The position numbers were made by a program, and so were the translations under genes. Shown here piece by piece: positions 6,711 to 14,883 of a stretch of DNA of 31,670 nucleotides; the first letter of the stretch is position 1, and each line of letters begins with the position of its first letter. The notes under the pieces are model-generated. The model was not told the origin of the DNA and ran no database searches. It was given only the letters and a program-made list of their open reading frames with translations. Source of the DNA: Verrucomicrobiota bacterium (GTDB taxonomy: Bacteria; Verrucomicrobiota; Verrucomicrobiia; Opitutales; Opitutaceae); NCBI GenBank assembly GCA_016721945.1, contig JADKHC010000040.1:90001-121670 (forward strand), in the 5' to 3' direction.

Positions 6711-7868
6711 TCAAAAGAACTTTTTCGCTTTTTCGAAAAAGCTCTTGGCCATTGGTTCGTTGGCGTCGCCACAGAGAAGCGCATACTCTTCGAGTTTTTT
6801 GCGCTGCTCGGCGTTGAGTCCGGTTGGTACCTCGACATGTACGCGGATGAGCTGGTCGCCATGAGCGCCACCGCGAAGATTGGGCATGCCTTTTGTTTTC
6901 AAGCGGAACGTCGTGCCGCTCTGCGTGCCAACAGGAATCTTGAGCGTAGCCTTGCCTGAGAGCGTGGGGACTTCGATCGTGCCGCCAAGTGTGGCGAGCG
7001 TGAACTTGATCGGGATTTCGCAAAACAGATCATCGCCCTGGCGTTCGAAAATCTCGTGCTCTTTAACCGAAAGCACGATGTACAAATCGCCAGCCTGACC
7101 GCCAGCTGTGCCTGCTTCGCCATTTCCGACGGAGCGTAAACGCGAACCGGTTTCGACGCCTGGGGGAATGCGGACGTTAAGCTTGGTCGACTTTGCTACG
7201 CGGCCTTCGCCACGGCAAGCGGTGCAAGCCTTCTCGATCTTGGAGCCCGCGCCGTTACAGGTCGGACAGTTTTGCGCAAAGGCCACCGGCCCCATGGTCC
7301 GGCGAATTTGCCCTGCGCCACGACAGGTCGGACAAGTGACACGTTTCGACCCCGGCTCGGCACCCGAACCATCGCAACGCTCACAAGTGACCGCCTTGCG
7401 GAAGGAAATTTCTTTCTCCACGCCACGCGCCGCTTCTTCGAGCGAGATCTCAAGATCGTAACGCAGGTCGGAGCCATCGCGACCACTGTCGCGTCCGCCA
7501 CCGCCGAAAAATTCCTCGAAAATTCCGCCGCCACCACCACCGCCTCCGGCCCCGCCGAAGACTTCGCGAAAGATGTCGAAGGGATCATGGAAACCGCCGC
7601 CACCCATGCCTCCGTGTCCGCGCGGACTGGCTCCACCGCCCTGCTGAAAGGCAGCATGACCATAACGATCGTAAGCCGCACGTTTCTGCGGGTCCTTGAG
7701 CACTTCGTAGGCTTCGGAGACTTTTTTGAACGACTCCTCGGCTTCTTTGTTACCTGGGTTTTTGTCGGGATGAAATTGAACGGCTTTTTTTCGGTAAGCC
7801 TTTTTCAGCTCCTCTTCGGAGACTCCTTTTGCCACACCGAGCAGTTCGTAATAATCTTCTTTGGCCAT
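6711..7868 (-). CDS. dnaJ: Chaperone DnaJ
   Basis: Hsp40 co-chaperone that delivers unfolded proteins to DnaK and stimulates its ATPase. The 385 residues are in canonical order: J domain (1-70) with the H33-P34-D35 motif, a Gly/Phe-rich linker (about 75-130, very glycine-rich), the zinc domain with four C-x-x-C-x-G-x-G repeats (C-E-R-C-D-G-S-G, C-P-T-C-R-G-A-G, C-P-T-C-N-G-A-G, C-T-A-C-R-G-E-G), then the client-binding and dimerisation domains. ATG start; it follows grpE by 48 bases on the same strand. No CIRCE operator was seen upstream of the run. dnaK is not in this window; the Hsp70 at 16166 is a different, divergent type. Confidence 0.98.
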   Translation of the reverse strand: MAKEDYYELLGVAKGVSEEELKKAYRKKAVQFHPDKNPGNKEAEESFKKVSEAYEVLKDPQKRAAYDRYGHAAFQQGGGASPRGHGGMGGGGFHDPFDIFREVFGGAGGGGGGGGIFEEFFGGGGRDSGRDGSDLRYDLEISLEEAARGVEKEISFRKAVTCERCDGSGAEPGSKRVTCPTCRGAGQIRRTMGPVAFAQNCPTCNGAGSKIEKACTACRGEGRVAKSTKLNVRIPPGVETGSRLRSVGNGEAGTAGGQAGDLYIVLSVKEHEIFERQGDDLFCEIPIKFTLATLGGTIEVPTLSGKATLKIPVGTQSGTTFRLKTKGMPNLRGGAHGDQLIRVHVEVPTGLNAEQRKKLEEYALLCGDANEPMAKSFFEKAKKFF

Positions 7869-7916
7869 TTTGAGAATAGAGAGATGTCGTTGCTGCGGAC
7901 GAGCCGAGCGGTATTA

Positions 7917-8549
7917 TCAGGCTGTCGCCTCCGCCTTGGCCGAACCACTTGATACAACTATAGAGGCGGGACGCAGTAGTCGGCCGTTCAGGCTGTAGCC
8001 GGTCCGCACGACTTGCAAAACCAGGCCGTCGGCAAAGGTATCGCTCGGCTGCGAAGCAATTGCCTCGTGCTGATTGGGGTCGAACTTCTCACCAACGGGA
8101 TTGATTTCCTTGAGGCCGTGTCCGGAAAGCGAGGTTTTCAACTGACCCAGCACCATCTCGATACCGCCAACCAGGTTTTTGAGATCCGCAGTCGGGGCTT
8201 TGGCAGCGGCGATTCCGAGCGTCAAATTATCGATCACCGGCAGCAGATCTTCGAGTACGCGACCGGAGGCGAATTGGCGCAACTCGTCCTTCTCGCGCAC
8301 CGTGCGACGGCGGAAGTTTTCCAGATCGGCCATCGCGCGCAAATAGTGGTCGTGATTCTTCGCCGCAGCTTTTTTCGCTTCATCGAGCTGCTGCTCAAGA
8401 CTCGGTGCGGCCTTGGCTTCTTCGGCTTTGGCCGCTGTCGGCACCTGTTCAGTCGGAGCTTCTACCGCCGGAGTTTGTCCGGCGGTGGCTTCGGCCGACG
8501 CAGCGGCTACATTGTTCTTCGATGGATCGGAAGTTTCAGACGCGGTCAT
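7917..8549 (-). CDS. grpE: Nucleotide exchange factor GrpE
   Basis: Releases ADP from DnaK. The 210-residue protein has an acidic, Ala/Thr-rich disordered start (1-50), a long helix or coiled coil (about 50-110) with Y-L-R-A-M-A-D-L-E-N-F-R-R-R-T, and the C-terminal beta wing (about 145-205) with G-E-K-F-D-P-N-Q-H-E-A-I, T-F-A-D-G-L-V-L-Q-V-V-R-T-G-Y and L-N-G-R-L-L-R-P-A-S-I-V-V. ATG start, 18 bases downstream of the AsmA-like gene and 48 bases upstream of dnaJ. It serves here as an internal reference for the GrpE-like protein at 18658. Confidence 0.97.
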   Translation of the reverse strand: MTASETSDPSKNNVAAASAEATAGQTPAVEAPTEQVPTAAKAEEAKAAPSLEQQLDEAKKAAAKNHDHYLRAMADLENFRRRTVREKDELRQFASGRVLEDLLPVIDNLTLGIAAAKAPTADLKNLVGGIEMVLGQLKTSLSGHGLKEINPVGEKFDPNQHEAIASQPSDTFADGLVLQVVRTGYSLNGRLLRPASIVVSSGSAKAEATA

Positions 8550-8567
8550 AATGAACCGCGGAGTAAA

Positions 8568-9569
8568 CTATGGCTTCTGCGTTTCTTCAAGCTTCTGCGT
8601 TTCTTCGAGCTTATCGACAATCGATTTTAGCGGATCTTCACCCGTGATATCAGAGTCCTTTTTGACCATGGGATCTTCAGAACGGGTCGCCGCATTCATC
8701 GCTCTGCCGATATCGCCCGGGATCAGGCCTTTGATCGCCATGCCAACCGTCTCCAAACTCTTGAAGGCAAAGGGGGCCAGCAACTGCTTGGGATCGGTAA
8801 CTTCGTTAAAAGCGTAGACGAGCCTGCAGTTGTATTCGCGGATGTTCGGAGTCACCGCAGCGTAATCGGCGATGATCACCTTATCCAGGCGCAACTCCAG
8901 ACGGTGGATAAGAAACTGCATCTGTCGTTCGACAGGTTCAGGCTCAGCCTCTTTGAGGTCTTTTGCGTTCTTCGCATTCTTGTCCTTGGCAGCTAGTTCT
9001 TTGTTTTTTGCCTTGGGGTCGCTGGCGTCGGGCTTCTTCTCTACCTTTTTTACAACCGGGCCACCTTGGGTCGCCTTGGCGTCAGGCACGAACTTGCGGT
9101 TTTTTTTCTTCTCAGCCTCTTCCTCGCTCGCCGTCTTCGGCGGATTCAAGCGGTCTTGGAAGAGTTGAACATTAAGCACTCCGTCTGCGCTTCTAACCAT
9201 GGCCACGTAGGCAACCTCGACACGCGCGTAGTCAAACTCGGGGCGGTCACTGAAGAGCGTCTTCATCCGCGCGTTGGCGCTGAAGGATGTAATTTCGATG
9301 AAATCACGACGAGGAAAACTCGACGGGTTCGAAAGAATAAACCCGGTTAAATCAACCTTGGCATTGAAGGGGTTGAAGCTGAGCTGGGTCACCTTGACAT
9401 CGAAACCGGTGTGTTTCTGCAGGGTGCTCGTCAAAATTACCGGTAGGAAGTAGATCCAGGCAGCCGAGATCACGCCGCCGAAAATGACGAGGAAAAGCAA
9501 TAGCTTCATCATCGCGCCACCCCGGGCCCTGTTTGTTTTCCGGCCGTCTTTTGATTTCATATTTTTCAT
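8568..9569 (-). CDS. AsmA-like/DUF748-like single-pass membrane protein
   Basis: 333 residues. After a basic start, residues about 20-42 are one membrane helix (M-M-K-L-L-L-F-L-V-I-F-G-G-V-I-S-A-A-W-I-Y-F-L). The following part (V-L-T-S-T-L-Q-K-H-T-G-F-D-V-K-V-T) and the 'G-F-I-L-S-N-P' strand resemble the opening of AsmA/DUF748 envelope proteins, whose long relatives form lipid-transport bridges. Residues about 145-210 are a Lys/Glu/Ala-rich charged linker, and the end is a duplicated E-E-T-Q-K segment. It is short for an AsmA protein and may be a lineage-specific relative. Its ATG directly abuts the manA stop (TAG then ATG), so translation is probably coupled. A second ATG three codons on is possible. 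Function unknown. Confidence 0.6.
   Translation of the reverse strand: MKNMKSKDGRKTNRARGGAMMKLLLFLVIFGGVISAAWIYFLPVILTSTLQKHTGFDVKVTQLSFNPFNAKVDLTGFILSNPSSFPRRDFIEITSFSANARMKTLFSDRPEFDYARVEVAYVAMVRSADGVLNVQLFQDRLNPPKTASEEEAEKKKNRKFVPDAKATQGGPVVKKVEKKPDASDPKAKNKELAAKDKNAKNAKDLKEAEPEPVERQMQFLIHRLELRLDKVIIADYAAVTPNIREYNCRLVYAFNEVTDPKQLLAPFAFKSLETVGMAIKGLIPGDIGRAMNAATRSEDPMVKKDSDITGEDPLKSIVDKLEETQKLEETQKP
8574..8609. repeat. 18-bp tandem repeat in the 3' end of the AsmA-like gene
   Basis: Two copies of an 18-base unit (8574-8591 and 8592-8609) differ at one base. They encode the repeated six-residue K-L-E-E-T-Q at the C-terminus, next to the stop. Copy number may vary between strains without breaking the frame. 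Confidence 0.85.
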
Positions 9570-10538
9570 CTAGCAGAAGTTTTCCGTCACCAGCAATACT
9601 GCGCACTCCGTCGCCTCGCAATCAAACTGAGTTTCAAAAGGCAGTAAAACATTCGCGCCCGGCTTGAGGCTCTCAGCGCCAGATCCGTTGCCATTCGCCA
9701 CCACCAAACGCACCTGCCCCGAGACTACACTTAATATACGCGGTTGCTCGCGCGCGGCGATTTGCAGTCGCGCGCTCTTCGCGAGCGGCACACGGCGGAT
9801 GCGGAATTCCTTCGCATCGGCAATCACGGCTTCGCGGTTATCGGCGCGCACCGGTGTCGGCTCAAAATCATCCCACTTGATCGAGCGGAGTGACTCGTTG
9901 ACGTGCATCTGGCGGGGTTTCCCATCGAGGCCGAGGCGGCCCCAATCGTAAACACGGTAGGTCGTATCAGAGTTCTGTTGAATCTCTAGAATGAGATTCC
10001 CCCCGTCGATCGCATGGATTTGTCCGCTCCGAACGAGAATAGAGTCGCCGGCCAAAATCGGGAAACGATGCACGCAAGATTCGAGCGTGTTGGCGCGCAG
10101 AGCTTGTTCAAACTGCTCACGACTCACACCGCGCTTCAGCCCGACGATCAACGAAGCTTCGGGTGTGGCGGAGGCGATAAACCAGTTTTCTGTTTTAGGC
10201 TCGCCCCCTAGTTCGGGTGCGATTGAGGCCGGTGGATGCACCTGCAAGCTCAAGCGGTCGCGACAATCCAGCCACTTGACCAAGATCGGAAAAGGGCGGT
10301 TTTTGGGCCAACTCGGGCCCATCACGGCTTCACCGTGTTGCTCGATCACAGCCCGCAGCGTCAACCCGTTCAATGGCCCGCCCAGAACCTTCGATTGAGC
10401 CTCGGGGCGATCAACAATTTCCCAACTTTCGCCAATCGGCCCACCCGCTGGCAACTCCCGGGAAAACACCCCTGCGAGCTCACGGCCTCCCCAAACCCGC
10501 TCCTGATAAATAGGTTGGAATTTAATTAGTTGTTGCAT
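9570..10538 (-). CDS. manA: Mannose-6-phosphate isomerase, class I
   Basis: Zinc-dependent interconversion of mannose 6-phosphate and fructose 6-phosphate, feeding mannose use or GDP-mannose for polysaccharides. The 322-residue cupin is of the short Bacillus-like kind: W-G-G-R-E-L near the start, G-E-S-W-E-I-V-D-R, the metal-binding Q-V-H-P, K-T-E-N-W-F, and later Q-I-H-A-I-D-G-G-N-L-I-L-E-I-Q-Q and Y-D-W-G-R-L. I chose ATG at 10538 (M-Q-Q-L-I-K-F-Q-P), although a TTG at 10571 is in frame and the only purine-rich site (GGAGG, near 10565) sits 23-30 bases upstream of the ATG, so the start is unsure. It is the first gene of the run ending with purN and is divergent from ftsK. Confidence 0.9.
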   Translation of the reverse strand: MQQLIKFQPIYQERVWGGRELAGVFSRELPAGGPIGESWEIVDRPEAQSKVLGGPLNGLTLRAVIEQHGEAVMGPSWPKNRPFPILVKWLDCRDRLSLQVHPPASIAPELGGEPKTENWFIASATPEASLIVGLKRGVSREQFEQALRANTLESCVHRFPILAGDSILVRSGQIHAIDGGNLILEIQQNSDTTYRVYDWGRLGLDGKPRQMHVNESLRSIKWDDFEPTPVRADNREAVIADAKEFRIRRVPLAKSARLQIAAREQPRILSVVSGQVRLVVANGNGSGAESLKPGANVLLPFETQFDCEATECAVLLVTENFC

Positions 10539-10644
10539 AGTATTGGCGAGAATTTTGTGAATTTCCTCCAAGGGATTATTACGTTTGACCGACCATCATC
10601 GCAGGCAGGAAATCCACACGGGCAGCTCGGTTACTCCAAAACAT

Positions 10645-13206
10645 ATGGCTAAGTCTACGGGTTCAAACTCAAATAACAGCTCTCTCAATCCCCCGCGCTA
10701 CCCCCCGCGCTGGGCCGTCGCAAGCGTGTGCTTCCTGATTGGCGTCCTGCTAATCGTGGCACTTGCTGACTATGCACCAGAGCAAAGCAGGGTGATCTCA
10801 ACCAATCCAACAGCGACAAATAAAGTCGGCATGTTGGGTGCAGAGGTTTCCTACTGGTCCCTTCGTGTTGTCGGCATCAGCGCATGGCTCATACCAGCCT
10901 TCCTCTTGTGGATGGCGTATGTTTCTATTCGCAACGCCAAACGCCTGGCCAATACCCGGGTCATCGCGATGATCCTCTGTATCATCTCCCTCTCAAGTCT
11001 CGCGGCGATGGTCGACTTTAAGGAGAGCAACTTCTTCACCGCCAGACTCGGCGGGCTCGTCGGCGAGCTCATTTACACTAACCTCCTGAAAGACACCCTC
11101 GGCGTCTTCGGCACGGGTCTGCTGCTCGGTATGATTTACTGCATCGGCCTGATGTTTATCCTATCGAAAGACATCGGTACGGAATTTGAAAAAATCGCCA
11201 GCGGCTTCAGCGAATGGCGCGCCCACCACGCCGAACGCAAAGCCCAGAAAGAAGCCCTCAAACGCGAACTCAAAGAAGCCAAAAACCGGCAAAAGCACAC
11301 GGCGCCACCCATCTCCGTCGGCCCTCCGCCCACGAGCAAACTCTCCATCGCCTCGCGCAACACCACGCCCCCGATCGGCTCCAGCGACAGCAAGTCACCC
11401 ACCGCAAACGCGAAAAACGGCACCACCGCGCCCATCGCCACAAATACGTCAACGCCTCCCATCGTAGAGACCAAGACGCCCGAACCAACCGCCAAAGCCA
11501 CAATCCGCCAGGCCAGCACTTCGCGCACCGACACCAGCGGAGTTGGCACCGTAAGCCCCTTTGGCGACAACGCTCCCCTGGCCAATCCCTCCAAGAGCCC
11601 CTTCGCCCTCACCACGACGGGCCGCATCGAACTCAACATCGTCAAACAGGAGGTAACTAAAAAAGCGACTAAGGCCGCCGTCCCTCCATCCGACGAGAAA
11701 TACCTCTTCCCTTCGCTCTCGCTCTTAAAAGACCAAGTCAAACCCAACGCCACCAACTCGGAAGACGAACACCGTCGCAACGCCGAGAATCTGCTCCGCA
11801 TCCTCAGCGAGTTCGGCGTCGAAGTTTCTCTTGGCGAAATCCACGTCGGCCCCGTCATCACTCGCTACGAAGTCGTACCCGCCCCCGGCGTACGCGTTGA
11901 GAAGATCGCTGGCCTCGACAAAAACATCGCCCTCGGCATGCGCGCCCAATCCGTGCGCATCCTCGCTCCGATCCCAGGAAAAGCAGCCGTCGGCGTTGAA
12001 GTCCCCAACCAAAACTCCACGCCCGTTGGCCTCCGCGAAATCCTTGAGTCCGAAGACTGGGTCAGCGCCAAAGCCGAACTCCCCATCGCCCTCGGCAAAG
12101 ACGTCTCCGGCGCCCCACTCGTCTCCGACCTCACCAAGATGCCCCACTTGCTCATCGCAGGTGCCACCGGCTCCGGAAAATCCGTCTGCATCAACGTCAT
12201 CATCGCCTCCATCCTCTACTCGAAGAGCCCGAAGGACGTGCGCCTCCTGATGGTCGATCCGAAAATCGTCGAGCTAAAGATCTTCAATTCGCTCCCCCAC
12301 ATGCTCATCCCGGTCGTGACCGAGCCCAAAAAAGTGCCCGGCGCACTCAAGTGGCTCCTCGCCGAGATGGAACAGCGCTATCAGATCTTCGCCAAAGTCG
12401 GTGTTCGTAACATCTCCGCCTTCAACAACCGGAAAAAGACTCCGGTGGAAAAACCCGAACCAAAGCCAACCGACACACAAGCCCCGCTCCCCGGCGTCGA
12501 CCCCGCCGCCGAAGACACCATCGATATTCCGGATCGCCTCCCCTACATCGTCGCCATCATCGACGAACTCGCCGACCTCATGATGGTCGCCCCTGCGGAA
12601 ATCGAAACCTCCATCGCCCGCCTCGCCCAACTCGCCCGCGCCGCCGGCATCCACCTGATCATCGCCACCCAGCGCCCCTCGGTGAATGTCATCACCGGCG
12701 TCATCAAGGCCAACCTCCCCTCGCGCATCGCCTTCCAAGTCGCCTCGCAAGTCGATTCCCGCACCATCCTCGACACCAAGGGTGCCGATACCCTCATCGG
12801 TCGCGGCGACATGCTCTTCTCGCCCCCCGGCTCTTCACGCCTGGTGCGCGCTCAAGGTGCCTTCGTTTCCGACGACGAAATCCAATCCATCATCGACGCC
12901 CTCAAGAAAAACGGCCCGCCACAGTATGCGCAGGACGTCCAAGCTCAGATCGACCGCGACCCCGAGTCCGACGATGACGACGAGAGCAGCAGCGACGATG
13001 CTGGCGACGACGACGAGCTGTTGCAGGATGCCATTGGCGTTCTCAAATCCACCCGCCGCGCATCCACCTCCATGCTCCAACGCCGCCTGCGCATCGGCTA
13101 CAACCGCGCCGCCCGCATCATGGAGCTTATGGAAGATCGCGGCATAGTCGGCCCAGAGAACGGTGCCCAACCTCGCGAAATCCTCAAAGATCTCGACACG
13201 ATGTAA
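10645..13206 (+). CDS. ftsK: DNA translocase FtsK
   Basis: Septal DNA pump that clears and aligns chromosome termini at division. From the ATG at 10645 the protein has 853 residues: about four N-terminal membrane helices (30-180), a basic, Thr/Pro/Lys-rich linker (about 185-360), the alpha region, the RecA-like motor with Walker A G-A-T-G-S-G-K-S (506-513) and Walker B I-V-A-I-I-D-E (D640), and a C-terminal gamma winged helix (last 65 residues, L-L-Q-D-A-I-G-V-L). A Pro/Lys-rich insert (about 595-620) and an acidic Asp/Ser stretch before gamma are lineage features. A TTG at 10585, with AAGGGA nine bases upstream, would add 20 residues. Divergent from manA; 107 bases lie between the two ATG starts. 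Confidence 0.96.
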   Translation: MAKSTGSNSNNSSLNPPRYPPRWAVASVCFLIGVLLIVALADYAPEQSRVISTNPTATNKVGMLGAEVSYWSLRVVGISAWLIPAFLLWMAYVSIRNAKRLANTRVIAMILCIISLSSLAAMVDFKESNFFTARLGGLVGELIYTNLLKDTLGVFGTGLLLGMIYCIGLMFILSKDIGTEFEKIASGFSEWRAHHAERKAQKEALKRELKEAKNRQKHTAPPISVGPPPTSKLSIASRNTTPPIGSSDSKSPTANAKNGTTAPIATNTSTPPIVETKTPEPTAKATIRQASTSRTDTSGVGTVSPFGDNAPLANPSKSPFALTTTGRIELNIVKQEVTKKATKAAVPPSDEKYLFPSLSLLKDQVKPNATNSEDEHRRNAENLLRILSEFGVEVSLGEIHVGPVITRYEVVPAPGVRVEKIAGLDKNIALGMRAQSVRILAPIPGKAAVGVEVPNQNSTPVGLREILESEDWVSAKAELPIALGKDVSGAPLVSDLTKMPHLLIAGATGSGKSVCINVIIASILYSKSPKDVRLLMVDPKIVELKIFNSLPHMLIPVVTEPKKVPGALKWLLAEMEQRYQIFAKVGVRNISAFNNRKKTPVEKPEPKPTDTQAPLPGVDPAAEDTIDIPDRLPYIVAIIDELADLMMVAPAEIETSIARLAQLARAAGIHLIIATQRPSVNVITGVIKANLPSRIAFQVASQVDSRTILDTKGADTLIGRGDMLFSPPGSSRLVRAQGAFVSDDEIQSIIDALKKNGPPQYAQDVQAQIDRDPESDDDDESSSDDAGDDDELLQDAIGVLKSTRRASTSMLQRRLRIGYNRAARIMELMEDRGIVGPENGAQPREILKDLDTM

Positions 13207-13208
13207 TG

Positions 13209-13260
13209 GAAACGTGGCGTAGTCCGATGCACATCGGACTACGGCCGACAAACACGTTTC
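13209..13260. repeat. Two-tier palindromic repeat after ftsK
   Basis: An inner 11-bp perfect stem (13218-13228 with 13233-13243, 4-base loop) lies within outer 8-bp arms (13209-13216 with 13253-13260). It starts three bases after the ftsK stop. The shape is that of a REP-like intergenic element rather than a terminator; a separate terminator follows at 13291. Confidence 0.7.
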
Positions 13261-13290
13261 TACATCGCTAACCAAGCAGGTTTTTCTAGA

Positions 13291-13320
13291 CGCACACTCC
13301 GGTGTGCGTTTATTTATTTT
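13291..13320 (+). terminator. Rho-independent terminator after ftsK
   Basis: A 7-bp stem (13291-13297 with 13302-13308), a 4-base loop, then a T-rich tail (13309-13320). Confidence 0.8.
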
Positions 13321-13387
13321 CACCTGAATGCCCCTCGGCGTTACTTCCTTCTTCCCCTCACCCACCTTTTACCCTAACTGACTTCGC

Positions 13388-14209
13388 ATGCAATCGATCG
13401 GCGAACGCCTAGAAGAAGCTCGCAAACGTAAAGGCATCTCCATCCGCGAAGCAGCGGAAGCGACCAAAATTCGCAGCGACTACCTCCATAAGTTTGAGAG
13501 CAACCAGTTCGACATCAAACTCCCCGAGATTTATGTGCGCGGCTTTCTGCGTTCCTACGCAAATTTCCTGAAAGCACCTGCAGAAAAAATCATCAACGAT
13601 TACAACGGCCTCGGCCTCGGTGAAAACAAAACCGGACGCGGACTGAACCGTGAAACCTACGGCCGCATGGATCTAACCGTTGGTTCGAAAATGGACAAAG
13701 AGCCTGGCGAAAACGCTCCGACGACCATCCCCGAGCAAATCGCCACCAACGACGACGCCGGCCCGCGCAACCCCGCCACTTTCGTACCACCGCGCTCTGA
13801 CTCCGGCAGGCGAAGCCCGCTCAATGTTGACCTTATAATAAAAGGTGGAGCGCTCGTCCTCGGATTGGCCATCGTCATCATTTTGGGCATATGGCTTCTG
13901 GGTGGACGCAGTTCAAAACCAACAACCACCGCCAACGTCACTTCAAGCACTGATGCCATCTGGGTCAAGCCGCTGGCTGGCGAACCTATTCTCCCCTTGG
14001 TCGCCAACGGCCCTGTCTCGGTCACAGTCACGACGAAGGGCGACAATACGATCCTCTACAAAGGCACCATCCCCCGTGGCGACCGCCGTGACGTCCCACG
14101 TCGTGGAGAACTCAAAGTCGTTTCCGAGCCCTTCCAGAACCTGACTGTCGAAATCAACGGCAAGCTCTGGCCCATGCAAGGCCGCGACTCCGAGATTCGC
14201 GCCCCGTAA
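13388..14209 (+). CDS. RodZ-like helix-turn-helix membrane protein
   Basis: 273 residues. Residues 1-70 are the RodZ-type helix-turn-helix (I-G-E-R-L-E-E-A-R, I-S-I-R-E-A-A-E-A-T-K-I, Y-L-H-K-F-E-S-N, L-P-E-I-Y-V-R-G-F-L-R-S-Y-A). A Pro/Asn-rich linker follows, then one membrane helix (about 151-173, rich in Leu/Ile/Gly), and an outer domain (about 190-270) like the DUF4115 beta domain of RodZ (V-S-V-T-V-T-T-K-G, L-K-V-V-S-E-P-F-Q-N-L-T-V). In rod-shaped bacteria RodZ links MreB filaments to the wall machinery; in many phyla such proteins are annotated only as HTH membrane proteins. It stands alone, between the ftsK terminator and its own terminator. Orientation is N-in, C-out by motif order. 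Confidence 0.82.
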   Translation: MQSIGERLEEARKRKGISIREAAEATKIRSDYLHKFESNQFDIKLPEIYVRGFLRSYANFLKAPAEKIINDYNGLGLGENKTGRGLNRETYGRMDLTVGSKMDKEPGENAPTTIPEQIATNDDAGPRNPATFVPPRSDSGRRSPLNVDLIIKGGALVLGLAIVIILGIWLLGGRSSKPTTTANVTSSTDAIWVKPLAGEPILPLVANGPVSVTVTTKGDNTILYKGTIPRGDRRDVPRRGELKVVSEPFQNLTVEINGKLWPMQGRDSEIRAP

Positions 14210-14235
14210 GAACGCGCCACATCCGATCACTTGAT

Positions 14236-14273
14236 ACAAAAAAACCTGCGCATCACAGCGCAGGTTTTTTTGT
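14236..14273. terminator. Strong terminator after the RodZ-like gene
   Basis: A nearly 16-bp stem: 14236-14251 pairs with 14258-14273 around a 6-base loop, with an A-run on the left and a T-run on the right. The symmetry suits termination from both directions. Confidence 0.92.
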
Positions 14274-14309
14274 GGCGATGGCCACCGTTTACAGATGTAG
14301 CACCTGCGT

Positions 14310-14385
14310 TCGTATTGTTTAGACTTTGATAGGGCGAAGCGTGGCGCGCCGGAAAACCACGGCGGGCCCAGTTGGTCCCGCCCTA
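14310..14385. repeat. Dispersed palindromic repeat A, copy 1
   Basis: Begins with an 11-mer (14310-14320) shared exactly with copy 2 at 25023-25033, followed after 8-9 bases by a shared TAGGGCGA, and later a shared GGCGCGCC (14343-14350). Here the element closes as an inverted repeat: 14330-14336 pairs with 14379-14385, with a nested 5-bp stem (14340-14344 with 14357-14361). It fills the gap between the RodZ terminator and the ferredoxin gene's end. Confidence 0.6.
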
Positions 14386-14416
14386 CCAACAAACGTCACT
14401 GCGACAACAAAGCGCT

Positions 14417-14779
14417 TCATGAACTAATCATTCCCGGCAACGGATATCGCTCCACCACCCACTCCTGCACGATCCGGCCGCCGACGAGGTGCTCTTGCAC
14501 AATACGCTCGCAACGTTCCGGCGTGACACCGCCGTACCAAATACCTTCGGGATAAACCAACAGCCAAGGTCCACCCTGGCAAATGCGCAGACAAGCCGCC
14601 TTCGTCCGCATCACCGGCACGCCCGACAACGCCAACCGACGCTTCAGCACTTCCCACGTAGCGAGTCCAGCCGTGCTCGCGCAGCAATCAGGACCGACGC
14701 ACAAAAATACATGCCGCTGCGCCGAACCAAGCCCCATCTTCCTAAACGCTGCGGCATTGGCTGCATCGGAATCATCCAT
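14417..14779 (-). CDS. Thioredoxin-like [2Fe-2S] ferredoxin
   Basis: 120 residues. The protein has the pattern of small thioredoxin-fold 2Fe-2S ferredoxins: an N-terminal strand H-V-F-L-C-V-G-P-D-C-C with the first ligand cysteines, and K-A-A-C-L-R-I-C-Q-G-G-P-W-L-L-V-Y-P with the other two. The tail Y-G-G-V-T-P-E-R-C-E-R-I-V-Q-E-H-L is typical (Y-x-x-V-x-P-E-D-V). Such proteins also form the NuoE C-terminal domain; here it is free-standing and soluble, and its electron partner is unknown. ATG start. No operon partner on its strand lies close by. Confidence 0.85.
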   Translation of the reverse strand: MDDSDAANAAAFRKMGLGSAQRHVFLCVGPDCCASTAGLATWEVLKRRLALSGVPVMRTKAACLRICQGGPWLLVYPEGIWYGGVTPERCERIVQEHLVGGRIVQEWVVERYPLPGMISS

Positions 14780-14883
14780 GACAGCAACGTGCTAGAAAAC
14801 CCCTGCAACGCAACCGAAGCTCAATTACCCTCTCGGGCTAACCACAAAACCCGACCCCGTCCGCTCGACCCTATCATAGCCGG

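Noticed and set aside
7869..10644. CIRCE or other heat-shock operator ahead of grpE-dnaJ
   Set aside because: No TTAGCACTC-N9-GAGTGCTAA-like sequence was found upstream of grpE, the AsmA-like gene or manA.
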